The notes: generated from the letters alone by a model not told the origin. 64,000 bases of DNA from Desulfotomaculum nigrificans DSM 574 (GCF_000189755.2 NZ_KI912183.1:1490257-1554256), one strand, 5' to 3'. Positions 1 through 8,666 are shown, counted from the stretch's first letter. Translations and numbers: made by a program.

Positions 1-148
1 GGGGTGTTAAATTATATTCAGCCAGTTTTTCCTTAAAGCACAGAGAAAACCACTGGTGAGCTTTAGATATTAGGTACCCCAGGCTGTCTTCAATGTTAAA
101 CTGCCCTTGATTATCTTTACTTTGAACCGGGTTGCTGCACACCGACAT
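1..148 (-). CDS. MarR-family transcriptional regulator, N-terminal part (cut by window edge)
   Basis: Only the first 49 codons lie inside the window. The frame opens at an ATG three bases after a strong GGGGGAGGG ribosome site and overlaps the end of the efflux gene by about 30 nt. The stretch EDSLGYLISKAHQW followed by EYNLTP resembles the first helix and turn of MarR-type regulators, which bind palindromic operators as dimers and often control a neighbouring drug pump. The overlap implies translational coupling with that pump. The wing and ligand pocket are outside the window, so the family call rests on the N-terminus and context. Confidence 0.6.
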   Translation of the reverse strand, partial: MSVCSNPVQSKDNQGQFNIEDSLGYLISKAHQWFSLCFKEKLAEYNLTP

Positions 149-1520
149 TCGCCCTCCCCCTGGCCAGGGATGCAAATATTCCCCCGAAGCACATAACGGT
201 AAATACAATGAAAGCTGTCCTGGCACCTTTTATTAGCAACTCGGGATTTGCGGTATTTAAATTTACGTTACCTATAAAAATGCTTAAAAGCAAAGTCACA
301 ACGGCCATACTGATGGTCTGGCCGGTAAGTCGCATGGTGCCCAGGGTGGAAGAGGCCACTCCGTAAAATCTTTTTTCCACCGATCCCATCACCGAGTTGG
401 TATTGGGGGACGAAAACAGAGCAAATCCGATCCCCAGCAAACCCAAGTTGACCACCACCAACCAGATTGGTGTAGTTTTACTCAAGAAACAGAAAACTAA
501 CAGTCCCAATGTGGTGATGGCCATACCCCAGGAAGAAACTATCCGGGGGTCAACCCTATCTGAAATAGTTCCGGCCAAGGGTGACAGCAGGGCCATGATC
601 ACCGGCTGGGAAAGAAGTATCAAGCCGGCAGTTTGGGAGTTATAGCCCAATACCACCTGTAGGAACATGGACAGTAAAAAGCCCAAGGCGAAGGTGGCGC
701 TGTAGTTAATGAGGGCCGCCAGGTTGGAAAAGGCAAAGGTAACGTTTTTAGCAAATAGACTTAAATTTAATACAGGCTGCTCAACCCTCATTTCATACCG
801 AACAAACGCAATTAAAACCAGCAGGCCAACCACCATGATATACTTAGCCCATACAACAGAATCAATGGCCGAAATACCATACATGAAGGCCACTAATCCA
901 ACGGCATAGAGGATAGATCCCAGCAAATCAAAATTTTCGCCCCTGGCGCCGGCCCATTCACCCCTTAATTTTAAGACGGTAAACAATAAGACAGCAAATG
1001 CAATAAAAGCAGTCAGATAAAAAATGGAGGGCCATCCTAAATTATGGTTCATGGCTCCACCCAGCACCGGTCCCAGGGAAAGGCCGGTATATACCGTGGC
1101 GGCGTTAATGCCCAATACCTTACCCCGCTCCTGGGGCGGGAAAACTGAGGTCAATATGGCCATACCGGTGCCAAAGATCATGGCGCTACCGATACCCTGC
1201 AGGACCCGGAAAGCAATCAAGGACTCAATGGACCAGGCTAAACCACATAATACGGCGGACAAGCCAAAGGCAATAATCCCCAATAAAAATATCTTTTTTC
1301 TCCCCACAATATCCGCCAGCCTACCGAAAGGAACCAGAAAGGCGGCAGAGGCCAATATATAACTGGTGGCTACCCAACTGAGCAAAAAAGTGTTGCCGTG
1401 GAACTCTTTGCCAATGCTGGGAATAGCCAGGTTAACGGCACTGCCCATAAAGGGAGTCAAAAAGGAGGCCCCGCAGGACACCAGCAGCGTGTATCTTTTT
1501 AGTGAATCATTTGCTTCCAT
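117..1520 (-). CDS. MFS efflux transporter, DHA2 (EmrB/QacA-like) 14-TM type
   Basis: A 467-aa integral membrane protein with about 14 hydrophobic segments, the usual size for proton-driven drug efflux pumps of the DHA2 group. MFS motif A is seen as GRLADIVGRKK (residues ~66-76) and the antiporter motif C as GLSLGPVLGG (~146-155). The start was set at the ATG 9 nt inside the longest frame because the upstream GTG is part of the AGAGGGTG ribosome site; the spacing to the ATG is 6 nt. It overlaps a MarR-like gene downstream, the usual arrangement for a self-regulated efflux operon. The substrate cannot be inferred. Confidence 0.85.
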   Translation of the reverse strand: MEANDSLKRYTLLVSCGASFLTPFMGSAVNLAIPSIGKEFHGNTFLLSWVATSYILASAAFLVPFGRLADIVGRKKIFLLGIIAFGLSAVLCGLAWSIESLIAFRVLQGIGSAMIFGTGMAILTSVFPPQERGKVLGINAATVYTGLSLGPVLGGAMNHNLGWPSIFYLTAFIAFAVLLFTVLKLRGEWAGARGENFDLLGSILYAVGLVAFMYGISAIDSVVWAKYIMVVGLLVLIAFVRYEMRVEQPVLNLSLFAKNVTFAFSNLAALINYSATFALGFLLSMFLQVVLGYNSQTAGLILLSQPVIMALLSPLAGTISDRVDPRIVSSWGMAITTLGLLVFCFLSKTTPIWLVVVNLGLLGIGFALFSSPNTNSVMGSVEKRFYGVASSTLGTMRLTGQTISMAVVTLLLSIFIGNVNLNTANPELLIKGARTAFIVFTVMCFGGIFASLARGRANVGVQQPGSK

Positions 1521-1542
1521 CTTAATCACCCTCTACTTTTTT

Positions 1543-1584
1543 AGTATGCATTTATATTATCACAGTACTTATTGTATGTATACT
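1543..1584. promoter_or_regulatory. Possible operator upstream of the efflux gene
   Basis: The 195-bp divergent spacer between the efflux gene and the HD-GYP gene holds an imperfect inverted repeat: AGTATGCAT at 1543-1551 and ATGTATACT at 1576-1584, one mismatch. It sits 20-65 bp upstream of the efflux start, where a MarR-type repressor could act. The rest of the spacer is AT-rich and shows no clear promoter. Confidence 0.3.
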
Positions 1585-1715
1585 GAATTATTAAGGAAAA
1601 TTGCAACAATTTTACTTGTATCTTCCGCAATTATTTACTAAAATTTATATTTAAATAGTTATAAATTAACAATCTTAGGGCTGCATGAAGCTGACCGTTT
1701 ATCGGGGGTGTCGGA

Positions 1716-2795
1716 ATGCGCCTGGCCAGTGTAGCATCTCTTTGGCCCGGAATGAAAGTTGCCAGGAGTATTTACCGGGATGACGGTAAAGAAATTTTGC
1801 GAGCCGGAGAAATCCTCAGCAAAAGCAAAATTGAAAAACTGCTTTTGGTCGGAATACAATTTTTATGGGTGGAAGACGGCTATTTATCCAACACTGAATC
1901 GCAGGATGTGGTGGCTAAAGAAACCCGTGCCGCTGCCGTACGCCAGGTAAAAAGCATTTTATTGGAGACCAGGGAAACGGGTCGGCTGGTGATTGAACCA
2001 CAGACTCTATACTCCACTGTAAACCAATTTACCGACCAAATATTAGCCCAGGATAATTTAATATTTAACATGATTGACTTACGCAACCAGGATGATTACA
2101 CCTTTGCCCATTCCGTAAATGTATGTATTTTAGCATTAATGACAGGAATTACCATGGGTCTTAGCAGGCAGGAACTAACTGTGCTGGGAGCGGGAGCCCT
2201 GTTACATGATATTGGTAAAGTTAAAATCCCTGATCAAATTTTAAATAAGCCAGATTCCCTTGCCAAACAAGAATTTTTAATCATGCAACAACATCCTGTT
2301 TTGGGTTACCAGATTATTAAAGAATCAAAAAAATTAGGCGATGTGCCGGCAGTTATTGCCCTGCAGCACCATGAAAACTATGATGGTTCCGGATACCCCG
2401 CTGGATTGCGGGGAGATGCTTTCCATCTATATGCCCAAATCACTTCTATTGCGGATAGATTTGATGCCATAACGGCAAACCGGGTATACCGGAAGGCATT
2501 CCCACCTCATGAAGCATATGAGATGTGTGCTGCTTCCGGCAACTATTACTTTAATCAAGAGGTGGTCAAGGCATTTCTTTATAATATCGCTGCCTATCCC
2601 AAAGGGACTGTGGTAGAGCTAAATAATGGTATGATAGGTGTCGTTTTAGATACACCCAAGGGCTGTTCCCTCTTCCCTACTGTGCGGGTTTTCCTGGATG
2701 AAAAGCAACAACCAATATCAGAGCACTACGAAATCTCTCTTTTAGATAAAGCCGGTTTAAGTATTGTCAGGGTATTACAATACCCTGATGAATAG
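1716..2795 (+). CDS. HD-GYP domain protein, probable cyclic-di-GMP phosphodiesterase
   Basis: A soluble 359-aa protein. The N-terminal ~125 residues are a regulatory segment without a family I recognise. The HD-GYP domain follows: FAHSVNV (~130), LLHDIGK (~162-168) carrying the metal-binding His-Asp, and HHENYDGSGYP (~216-226) carrying the GYP signature. Enzymes with all these residues hydrolyse c-di-GMP and so bias cells towards motility. The ATG follows GGGGGTGTCGG at normal distance. The gene stands alone, divergent from the efflux pump and convergent with rarD. Function is inferred from the intact signature. Confidence 0.88.
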   Translation: MRLASVASLWPGMKVARSIYRDDGKEILRAGEILSKSKIEKLLLVGIQFLWVEDGYLSNTESQDVVAKETRAAAVRQVKSILLETRETGRLVIEPQTLYSTVNQFTDQILAQDNLIFNMIDLRNQDDYTFAHSVNVCILALMTGITMGLSRQELTVLGAGALLHDIGKVKIPDQILNKPDSLAKQEFLIMQQHPVLGYQIIKESKKLGDVPAVIALQHHENYDGSGYPAGLRGDAFHLYAQITSIADRFDAITANRVYRKAFPPHEAYEMCAASGNYYFNQEVVKAFLYNIAAYPKGTVVELNNGMIGVVLDTPKGCSLFPTVRVFLDEKQQPISEHYEISLLDKAGLSIVRVLQYPDE

Positions 2796-2801
2796 TGTGT
2801 A

Positions 2802-2831
2802 AATAGAGAAACACTAAAAGGTTTCTCTATT
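2802..2831. terminator. Bidirectional hairpin between the HD-GYP gene and rarD
   Basis: Perfect 11-bp arms AATAGAGAAAC (2802-2812) and GTTTCTCTATT (2821-2831) with an 8-nt loop lie between two convergent genes; the rarD stop codon is inside the hairpin. No long T-run follows on either strand, so it may act only as a weak or shared terminator. Confidence 0.6.
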
Positions 2832-3764
2832 CTTCACAGACATTTTTTTCATAAACATGTTTTCTATTTGCACCAATGGCCGGGTCCGGGCCAGTGAGAA
2901 AACGGTTAAAGCCGCCCAGATAAAGGCAAAGGAAACCAGATGCACACCGGTGAAACGTTCATGATATAGAAAGATGCCAATAAATAGTGAAATGGTCGGG
3001 GCAATATACTGTAAAAATCCTACCACATATAACGGCAGCCGGTTGGCGCCACTGGCAAATAACAGCAAGGGGACAGCCGTGGCCACCCCGGCACCCATTA
3101 AAAGGCCGGCCATGGTGGGCGAACTTAAACTGAAGGCCCCTGCGCCGGTTCTGTGCACATAAGTTAAAAAGAGCAAAGCAAAGGGAGTAATAATTAGGGT
3201 TTCCAGGGTAATGCCGGTGGCAGCCGTAACCTTAACAGTCTTTTTAGAGAGGCCGTATAAACCAAAAGTAATGGCCAAAATTAATGCCACCCAGGGAACC
3301 GCACCAAAATGCAGGGTCATGTTTAACACACCGATGATAGCCAGGCAAAAAGAAACAGTTTGCCAGAAGGAAAGCCTTTCTTTTAGTACAATAACCCCTA
3401 ACAAAACATTTATCAGAGGATTGATATAATACCCCAGGCTAGTTTCAATAATCCGATCACTGTTGACCGCCCAAATAAAAACACCCCAGTTAACACTGAT
3501 TAGTAGAGCAGCTATGACTACCCCAATAAGTGTTTTAGGTTGGGCAGTAATTTGTTTTAATTCCATACAAAAACCTTTTACGTTGCCGCTCACAACCAAA
3601 ACTAACACCATAAAGACGAAAGACCAGACAAACCGGTGAGCCAAAATTTGATTAGCCGGTACCTGGTCCATCAGTTTCCAATAAATTGGCAATACTCCCC
3701 AGATCAGATATGCCGCGGTGCCAAAGATAATTCCAGTTAGCTGTTCATTGGATTGCTGTTTCAT
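2814..3764 (-). CDS. rarD: RarD-like EamA/DMT-family permease
   Basis: A 316-aa membrane protein with ten predicted transmembrane helices in two EamA repeats. The opening GIIFGTAAYLIWGVLPIYWK and the later LGYYINPLINVLLGV match the RarD subgroup of the drug/metabolite transporter superfamily. RarD is named from chloramphenicol phenotypes, but its substrate is unknown. The start was moved 28 codons into the longest frame: GTGGGG lies 8 nt before this ATG, whereas the extra N-terminus is cysteine-rich and overlaps the fragment on the other strand. No operon partner is evident. Confidence 0.82.
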   Translation of the reverse strand: MKQQSNEQLTGIIFGTAAYLIWGVLPIYWKLMDQVPANQILAHRFVWSFVFMVLVLVVSGNVKGFCMELKQITAQPKTLIGVVIAALLISVNWGVFIWAVNSDRIIETSLGYYINPLINVLLGVIVLKERLSFWQTVSFCLAIIGVLNMTLHFGAVPWVALILAITFGLYGLSKKTVKVTAATGITLETLIITPFALLFLTYVHRTGAGAFSLSSPTMAGLLMGAGVATAVPLLLFASGANRLPLYVVGFLQYIAPTISLFIGIFLYHERFTGVHLVSFAFIWAALTVFSLARTRPLVQIENMFMKKMSVKNRETF

Positions 3765-3806
3765 ACTCATTACCCCACAAAAAATTTTGTACAAAAATAA
3801 TTGTAG

Positions 3807-4016
3807 GAACTTCTCCCGGGAAATGCAATAGCAGCAGGATATATTCATGCACCACGGTTGGACGATTTATTCCGGCGCGACAGTCATTATAAAAGGGTGT
3901 TAAACAAAATCATCCAGCAACAAATTGAAGAAAAGGGATTGCGCTTGATTAAAGAGTTTAAAGGCATCAGTGACGACAGGGATTTTTACTTGGCGGATGA
4001 TGCTCTGATGGTATAA
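3807..4016 (+). pseudogene. Decayed fragment of a DUF3298/RsiV-like C-terminal domain
   Basis: A 69-codon open stretch with no start codon, preceded by an in-frame TAG. It reads like the C-terminal half of a DUF3298 domain: LDDLFRRDSHYKRVLNKII, then FKGISDDRDFYLADDALMV, ending just where the family would continue with a conserved YF-x-YE block. Its 5' end overlaps the rarD upstream region and its 3' end abuts the agmatine deiminase gene, so both ends look deleted. RsiV-type proteins are membrane anti-sigma factors or secreted proteins; no function is expected here. Confidence 0.5.
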
Positions 4017-4026
4017 TTTAGCGGCT

Positions 4027-5220
4027 TTAATCCGGCATGTGCTGGGTGATACAGTGGATACCGCCGCCCCATCGGTTGACGTTTTCGGCGTTGATGCCAA
4101 TTATGCGGCGACCCGGGAATACCTGCTGCAGTGTATCTTTAACCTGACTTTCAGTGGTTTTAAGAATATCGGACCGGCCCGGCTGCCAATAGGTCTGCAT
4201 CAGTACCGCACCATTGGTGACCGCGTAATTTAAATAGCTGCGCACGGGTATTTGGCCTGTTTCGTCAGCTTCTCCGTAAAGAGTAGGCGGCATGGGAATT
4301 CTGATGATGCGGAATGGCTTGCCGTCCTGGTCGGTGGCATCACGTAGTATTTGGTAGTTCTCTTCCATACGCCGGTAAGATTCCTGAGATATGGCGTTGG
4401 TATACCTGTCCGCGGGCAGAATTTGGGCCAAAAGGATGGTATGGGGGTTCGCAAACCGGGCTATTTCATTAATGTGCCCGGTGGTGATATGGTCATCTTC
4501 CGCCAGTCCTTTTTTTAACCAGATCACTTTCTTAACCCCCAGCACCCGTTTATATTCCTTTTCTATTTGTTCTTTACTCATCTGGGGATTGCGTCTTAAG
4601 ACCACGGACTCGGTAACCATAATGGTGCCTCGGCCGTTAGACTCTATGGCACCGCCTTCGGAAATCAGGTTGGCCTTAATCACCGGCAGGTTAAGCTGCT
4701 CCGCGGCCAGTCTATCCACCTGACTTTCCACAGCAATGTAGTCCGGGTTGCCACCCCGGCTGTAGTTGTTGAAGCCGAAGTCTACTACATGGAGCTTATT
4801 TTGCGGACCTTTGACAAAAATCGGTCCCACATCCCGGGTCCAGATGGACATGTGGTTAATGATGTAGTAGTGCAGGTTGTGACCGGTACAGCCGCTATTT
4901 TTAAGCAGGTTTTTAATTTGATTAACTTCTTCCTGGCTCCGGACCATCAGATTAACCCTGATGTACGGGTCCAGGGCCTTGATGATATTGATGGTCACGG
5001 GATAAACCGGACGGTCACCGTTATATATCTCGGAGGGCCACTGCAGCCAAATGGCCTGCTGTCTGTCAAACTCACCGGGGAAAGTATAAGCCGCGGCGGC
5101 AGGCGTTTTGGGGCGAAGGTTTTCCGCTTTTCTATACACCCGGTGGTTAAATTCCCGGGCGGCCAGTATCACCAGCAGGCCAACAAAAGTAAGTATGATG
5201 AAGGAATATGGTCTTTTCAT
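4027..5220 (-). CDS. Agmatine deiminase / peptidyl-arginine deiminase family enzyme, membrane-anchored
   Basis: A 397-aa protein of the PAD_porph (PF04371) family, which hydrolyses guanidino groups, typically agmatine to N-carbamoylputrescine and ammonia. Visible family motifs are SIWTRDVGPIF (~125), EGGAIESNGRG (~185), DDHITTGHINE (~240, catalytic His) and a C-terminal GGGIHC whose Cys is the expected nucleophile. Unlike the usual cytosolic enzyme it starts with a hydrophobic helix (residues ~5-21), suggesting a membrane-bound outward-facing enzyme. The ATG follows AAAGGTAG. No putrescine genes adjoin it, so the substrate remains open. Confidence 0.85.
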   Translation of the reverse strand: MKRPYSFIILTFVGLLVILAAREFNHRVYRKAENLRPKTPAAAAYTFPGEFDRQQAIWLQWPSEIYNGDRPVYPVTINIIKALDPYIRVNLMVRSQEEVNQIKNLLKNSGCTGHNLHYYIINHMSIWTRDVGPIFVKGPQNKLHVVDFGFNNYSRGGNPDYIAVESQVDRLAAEQLNLPVIKANLISEGGAIESNGRGTIMVTESVVLRRNPQMSKEQIEKEYKRVLGVKKVIWLKKGLAEDDHITTGHINEIARFANPHTILLAQILPADRYTNAISQESYRRMEENYQILRDATDQDGKPFRIIRIPMPPTLYGEADETGQIPVRSYLNYAVTNGAVLMQTYWQPGRSDILKTTESQVKDTLQQVFPGRRIIGINAENVNRWGGGIHCITQHMPD

Positions 5221-5301
5221 GTCATATCTACCTTTAGTTTTTAAATTAATATACCCTATGGTAAAAGGATTATTACATTTTCTACAGGATGTGACACATA
5301 A

Positions 5302-5496
5302 TTAATGCAAAAGTTTAATTTCCACCTGCAGCGGAGAGTTACCCAAAAGGCGCAGCAGCTGGTTTTCGGTGGCAATCTTGGTGGGTACCCCCTGTGCCCG
5401 GACCCGTTTGTTAGATCCGGAAAACTTAATCAAAGGGGCCCGGGTTTCTACAGCCGACAAATTAATTGAAATGGCCGCAGAGTCCCAAGTTTTCAC
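5302..5496 (-). CDS. Small hypothetical protein, possibly a 5'-truncated gene
   Basis: A 64-codon frame starting at a GTG with only a weak AGAAG before it. Third-position use looks like real coding sequence (SAVETRAPLIKFSGSNKRV; PLQVEIKLL), yet a TAG lies two codons upstream. It sits between the deiminase gene and the left flank of the IS607 element, so it may be the surviving 3' part of a gene broken by that insertion. I recognise no family. Confidence 0.4.
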   Translation of the reverse strand: MKTWDSAAISINLSAVETRAPLIKFSGSNKRVRAQGVPTKIATENQLLRLLGNSPLQVEIKLLH

Positions 5497-5518
5497 CTTC
5501 TAGTGAACTAAAGCAACT

Positions 5519-5558
5519 AATAACGTGTGGCATACCAGACTGCACGTTATTTATTTTT
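5519..5558 (+). terminator. Rho-independent terminator on the plus strand
   Basis: Arms AATAACGTG (5519-5527) and CACGTTATT (5543-5551), perfect over 9 bp, are followed by TTATTTTT. No plus-strand gene lies upstream within 2.7 kb, so the terminator may be left from sequence displaced by the adjacent insertion or may shield the transposon from outside transcription. Confidence 0.55.
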
Positions 5559-5700
5559 CACATAAATTAAGTAAAATGTAAGAATCTTTTGCAGGGTTTT
5601 GAGGCTTATTTGGTTAACTTAAAAGGCAGGGAGGTTAGTAACAGCTACCTTATTTCCGACAAACCTTAACAAAACATGACAAATATAATATAATAAATTT

Positions 5701-6366
5701 ATGGAACTATTAACTATAAGCAAAGCGGCAAAGAAATTAGGTGTACATCCGAACAGCCTGCGCAACTGGGAGAAGCAAGGCTTGATTAAGCCTGTCCGTT
5801 TACCTGGCGGTCAGCGCCGGTACTCCATGGACGAACTCAACAGGCTTTTGCAGTCCGGTCAATTAACTGATAGTCAAGAAGCAGTTGTGCTTTACGCCCG
5901 GGTATCCACTAAAAAGCAGGCCGATGCGGGCAAGCTGGACCGGCAGATGGAACGGTTGCGCCAATATGCCCGAGAACGCAAATTTAACGTTAAAGCGGAA
6001 TTAACGGACGTAGCCAGCGGTTTAAACCAAAAACGCCGCGGTCTGACAAACGTGCTCAAGTTGGCCGAGCGGGGTGAGTACAAAAAACTAATTATCGAAT
6101 ATCCCGACCGGCTGGCCCGGTTCGGGTATTCGTACATTGAGCGGCATTTAAGGTACTGTGGCGTAGAGATCGTAGCCATAGCTGAAAAAGAGCCGGAAGA
6201 CGCACAATCCGAATTGGTCAGGGACTTATTGGCAATAGTCACGTCTTTTTCGGCCCGGCTGTATGGCGCCAGGGGCGGGAAGAAGGTCAGGCAGGGTTTT
6301 CGGGAACTGATAGCGGAGGCATCTCAAAGTGAAAAAACGGAAGAACAACAAGAAGAAGCCGACTAA
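5701..6366 (+). CDS. tnpA: IS607-family TnpA: MerR-like DNA-binding domain fused to serine recombinase
   Basis: A 221-aa transposase. Residues 1-55 are a MerR-type winged helix (ISKAAKKLGVHPNSLRNWEK, then GGQRRYS). The catalytic domain begins with VVLYARVST (~62-70), whose Ser is the nucleophile, and ends with a dimerisation helix (LVRDLLAIVTSFSARLYGAR). The N-terminal placement of the DNA-binding domain distinguishes IS607 enzymes from resolvases. Length is typical. The gene overlaps tnpB by 38 nt, implying coupled translation. Confidence 0.93.
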   Translation: MELLTISKAAKKLGVHPNSLRNWEKQGLIKPVRLPGGQRRYSMDELNRLLQSGQLTDSQEAVVLYARVSTKKQADAGKLDRQMERLRQYARERKFNVKAELTDVASGLNQKRRGLTNVLKLAERGEYKKLIIEYPDRLARFGYSYIERHLRYCGVEIVAIAEKEPEDAQSELVRDLLAIVTSFSARLYGARGGKKVRQGFRELIAEASQSEKTEEQQEEAD

Positions 6367-8038
6367 GACTGACAACGACATAAGCTGCACCGTCTGCGGC
6401 GAATTTTTTCCAGAGGTCTACCCTGCCTTCCGCTCTCAAAAGTGGAGCCGCGGGATGGAGGACCCATTAGACACCGAGATGCGGCTGTTCTGCTCCTGCA
6501 CCCGCTGGGCCTTCAACCGGTTACAGGAAGATAATTCCCGCGAAGAGCTAAAGAAGCAGGGTCAAGGAACATTCGGCATAAACTCCCGCTATTGCGACGA
6601 CGCCATACTGAAGGCCAAAGCCGTAATTGAATCGCAAAAAGAGCTGCTTGAATTGGAGATCGAAGAAACAGAAGCAAAGTTAGCCCGTGCCAAGAAAAAA
6701 CTCAGTTGGGCAGAAAAAGACCTGGACAGGGCTGTTAAAGCAAACAATCCGGCTAAAATCGAGGACTTTAAGCACACCGTACACGGCCGCAAAGCCAGGG
6801 TAAAAAAGCTGGCTGACAAGCTGGACGAGCTAAAGGTCCACCGGGACAACGGCACCATACCAAAAGTAATTTTCGGAGGCCGTTCTCTGTGGAAGCGAGT
6901 GTGCAGAGGTAGGGTTTCGAGAGAAGAATGGCGGCAGGCCCGGCAGGACAGGCTGTACGCCCGCGGCGACGAGACCAAAGGCGGCAACCCGAATCTCAAA
7001 ATAAGCTGGCATAATGGAGAGTTCACCCTGTCTGTGACCATCTCTCACCTGTCCGAGCAGAAAGGGACAGACAAGAAGGGTAGACCCATAATGACCAGGG
7101 CACCCCGGGTAACGGGCAAGCTCTGGCTGCCTGAGAAGCACCGGCAAAAAGTGCTGGAGTTGCTCTTATCAGGTGTGCCTTACACTGTGGAGCTAATCAA
7201 AGGTAGGGACAGCCGGGATAGGGTGCACATCACCTTTGCCGTTACAGCCCCCGTTTTAGTGACCAACCCCAACCAGGGTTACCTGGGTGCAGACACCAAC
7301 CCCGACGGAGCAGCGCTGGCCAACGTCGGTTACACCGGACAGCCCGCGCCCTGGCCGGAAGGTTTCACCGTACCCTATCCGAAAGCACTGCACAAATTCG
7401 CCGGGGAATTTCAGATAACCATGCACCCGAACGGGTTTCTTTACATCAAGGTACCCGAATTGTCCTACAGCCGGGGCTTCCGGCGCACGTACTTAATTGG
7501 CGTGCTTGCCAAAGTAGTGGTGGACATAGCTAAAACTTTAGGCAAACCCATCGCTTTAGAGAGCCTGGACTTCGGCAAAGACCGTTTTGACACCAACCGG
7601 AAATTCAACCGCATGGCGGCCAATTTTCCGTTCAAGAAGATGGTCGAGGCCGTCATCCGTAAAGCCTTCAAAGAAGGCGTCGGTGTAAAGCAAGTCTGGC
7701 CGGCGCACACGTCCACCATCGGCTATTACAAATACATGGAGCGTTACGGCATAACTATCCACCACGCCGCGGCATTGGTCGTCGCCCGCCGGGCAATCGG
7801 TTTCAAAGAGTACATAACCAAAGAGTTAAAGCAGAAAGTTCAGGCCGTCAAAGAGAAACTGAGTCAAAAGGTAAATTCCTTGCCTGGGGAAGGAAGAGGG
7901 ATGACCCGAAAGGTGAAGCAACTCTTCAAGCGGCTGGACGGGAAGATTTCTGTACACAACGGTTTGACCCGTTACAAACAGGAATCGTTTCACTCTGTCT
8001 GGCATGACTTGAAACACCTTGCTTTATCAAGTAGGTGA
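6329..8038 (+). CDS. tnpB: TnpB-like RuvC nuclease of an IS607 element, zinc finger absent
   Basis: A 569-aa protein, long for TnpB (usually 350-450 aa). A Cys motif (CTVCGEFF) lies near residue 20 and a coiled coil spans ~105-190. The RuvC core is visible as GADTNPDGAAL (RuvC-I Asp, ~313) and IALESLDFGK (RuvC-II Glu, ~411). The usual CxxC...CxxC finger between RuvC-II and -III is missing, and the RuvC-III position reads ITIHHAAALVVARRAIGF, with His where the canonical Asp stands. GTG start 9 nt after GGAGG. TnpB enzymes are RNA-guided nucleases; whether this one cuts is uncertain. Confidence 0.8.
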   Translation: MKKRKNNKKKPTKTDNDISCTVCGEFFPEVYPAFRSQKWSRGMEDPLDTEMRLFCSCTRWAFNRLQEDNSREELKKQGQGTFGINSRYCDDAILKAKAVIESQKELLELEIEETEAKLARAKKKLSWAEKDLDRAVKANNPAKIEDFKHTVHGRKARVKKLADKLDELKVHRDNGTIPKVIFGGRSLWKRVCRGRVSREEWRQARQDRLYARGDETKGGNPNLKISWHNGEFTLSVTISHLSEQKGTDKKGRPIMTRAPRVTGKLWLPEKHRQKVLELLLSGVPYTVELIKGRDSRDRVHITFAVTAPVLVTNPNQGYLGADTNPDGAALANVGYTGQPAPWPEGFTVPYPKALHKFAGEFQITMHPNGFLYIKVPELSYSRGFRRTYLIGVLAKVVVDIAKTLGKPIALESLDFGKDRFDTNRKFNRMAANFPFKKMVEAVIRKAFKEGVGVKQVWPAHTSTIGYYKYMERYGITIHHAAALVVARRAIGFKEYITKELKQKVQAVKEKLSQKVNSLPGEGRGMTRKVKQLFKRLDGKISVHNGLTRYKQESFHSVWHDLKHLALSSR

Positions 8039-8322
8039 CCCTGTTTAGCCGGAGTACGGGAACAACCGGTAGGCCGCATCTAACAGATCGCGGGAAGCAG
8101 AGCCGCAAGGCTTTTGCTGGACGGTCAACGCAAGACGGAACCCCCGTGGTTTTCCATATGGCCGCGTTTTGCGCCCGTAAAGCACTGTTTTTCCGTCCGG
8201 GTGAGACTCCCGGGGCCGAGGCCCCCTGTCACCCCAGGGAAAATTTTTCATGGAGGTGTAAAGCCTGGTCATGGGGGCCGGGTTTACAAAAATCTAACTT
8301 ATGTTAGGTATTGTGAACTTTT
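8039..8322 (+). other. GC-rich structured 3' flank of tnpB, candidate guide-RNA / right-end region
   Basis: 284 bp without a credible gene but with many short GC hairpins (for example GGGTGAGACTCCC and GGCCGAGGCCCC around 8200-8220). In TnpB transposons the guide RNA overlaps the 3' end of tnpB and the element end, so this is where it would lie. No covariation was tested. Confidence 0.35.
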
Positions 8323-8340
8323 TTGAACCAGGTGGATCAG

Positions 8341-8661
8341 ATGGAAGAGCGTTTATATTGCACTTTGATGATGGACCTGATGCCTGGTGAATGCGAGGTC
8401 AGAGGTCTAATCGAAGCGGGTTATTTAACGGAAAAATTACAGCATACTCAAAAGGCTAAAGATTTTATCAACTCTTTCCTTGATTCCAAAAAAGAGGCAG
8501 TGCTGGAGGCCATTAAGGAAGTGGGCCCGGAAGCCCGGCGCAGCCTTATCTTAGAAAAGGCCGGCATCCGGCAGTTAGGCGTCTTTAAAGACGTGGCCGA
8601 TCGACTGGTGACGGAAGGTAAATTGAAAAAGATTAACAAACGTTATTACCCGGTGGATTAA
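8341..8661 (+). CDS. Hypothetical protein with winged-helix-like C-terminus
   Basis: A 106-aa protein. The ATG at 8341 was preferred over an upstream TTG because AGGTGG lies 5 nt before it. The sequence is all-helical; the end (VFKDVADRLVTEGKLKKINKRYYPVD) has the helix-helix-strand pattern of a winged helix, with KRYYPV as the wing. I cannot name a family. The gene lies immediately right of the IS607 element, which may have separated it from its promoter. Confidence 0.6.
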   Translation: MEERLYCTLMMDLMPGECEVRGLIEAGYLTEKLQHTQKAKDFINSFLDSKKEAVLEAIKEVGPEARRSLILEKAGIRQLGVFKDVADRLVTEGKLKKINKRYYPVD

Positions 8662-8666
8662 AAACC

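Larger units (their letters stand above)
5560..8335 (+). mobile_element. IS607-type transposon (serine TnpA plus TnpB); ends approximate
   Basis: Two overlapping genes, a MerR-headed serine recombinase and a TnpB, form the standard IS607 unit. IS607 elements have no inverted repeats and leave no target duplication, so the ends cannot be fixed by eye; the limits given are flanking landmarks (the terminator on the left, the next gene on the right). The GC-rich hairpin-rich 3' flank fits the family's right-end/guide-RNA region. Confidence 0.65.

Noticed and set aside
2768-2787. Perfect hairpin CAGGGTAT/ATACCCTG in the last codons of the HD-GYP gene, as a terminator.
   Set aside because: It lies before the stop codon and has no T-run; the hairpin at 2802-2831 is the better terminator.
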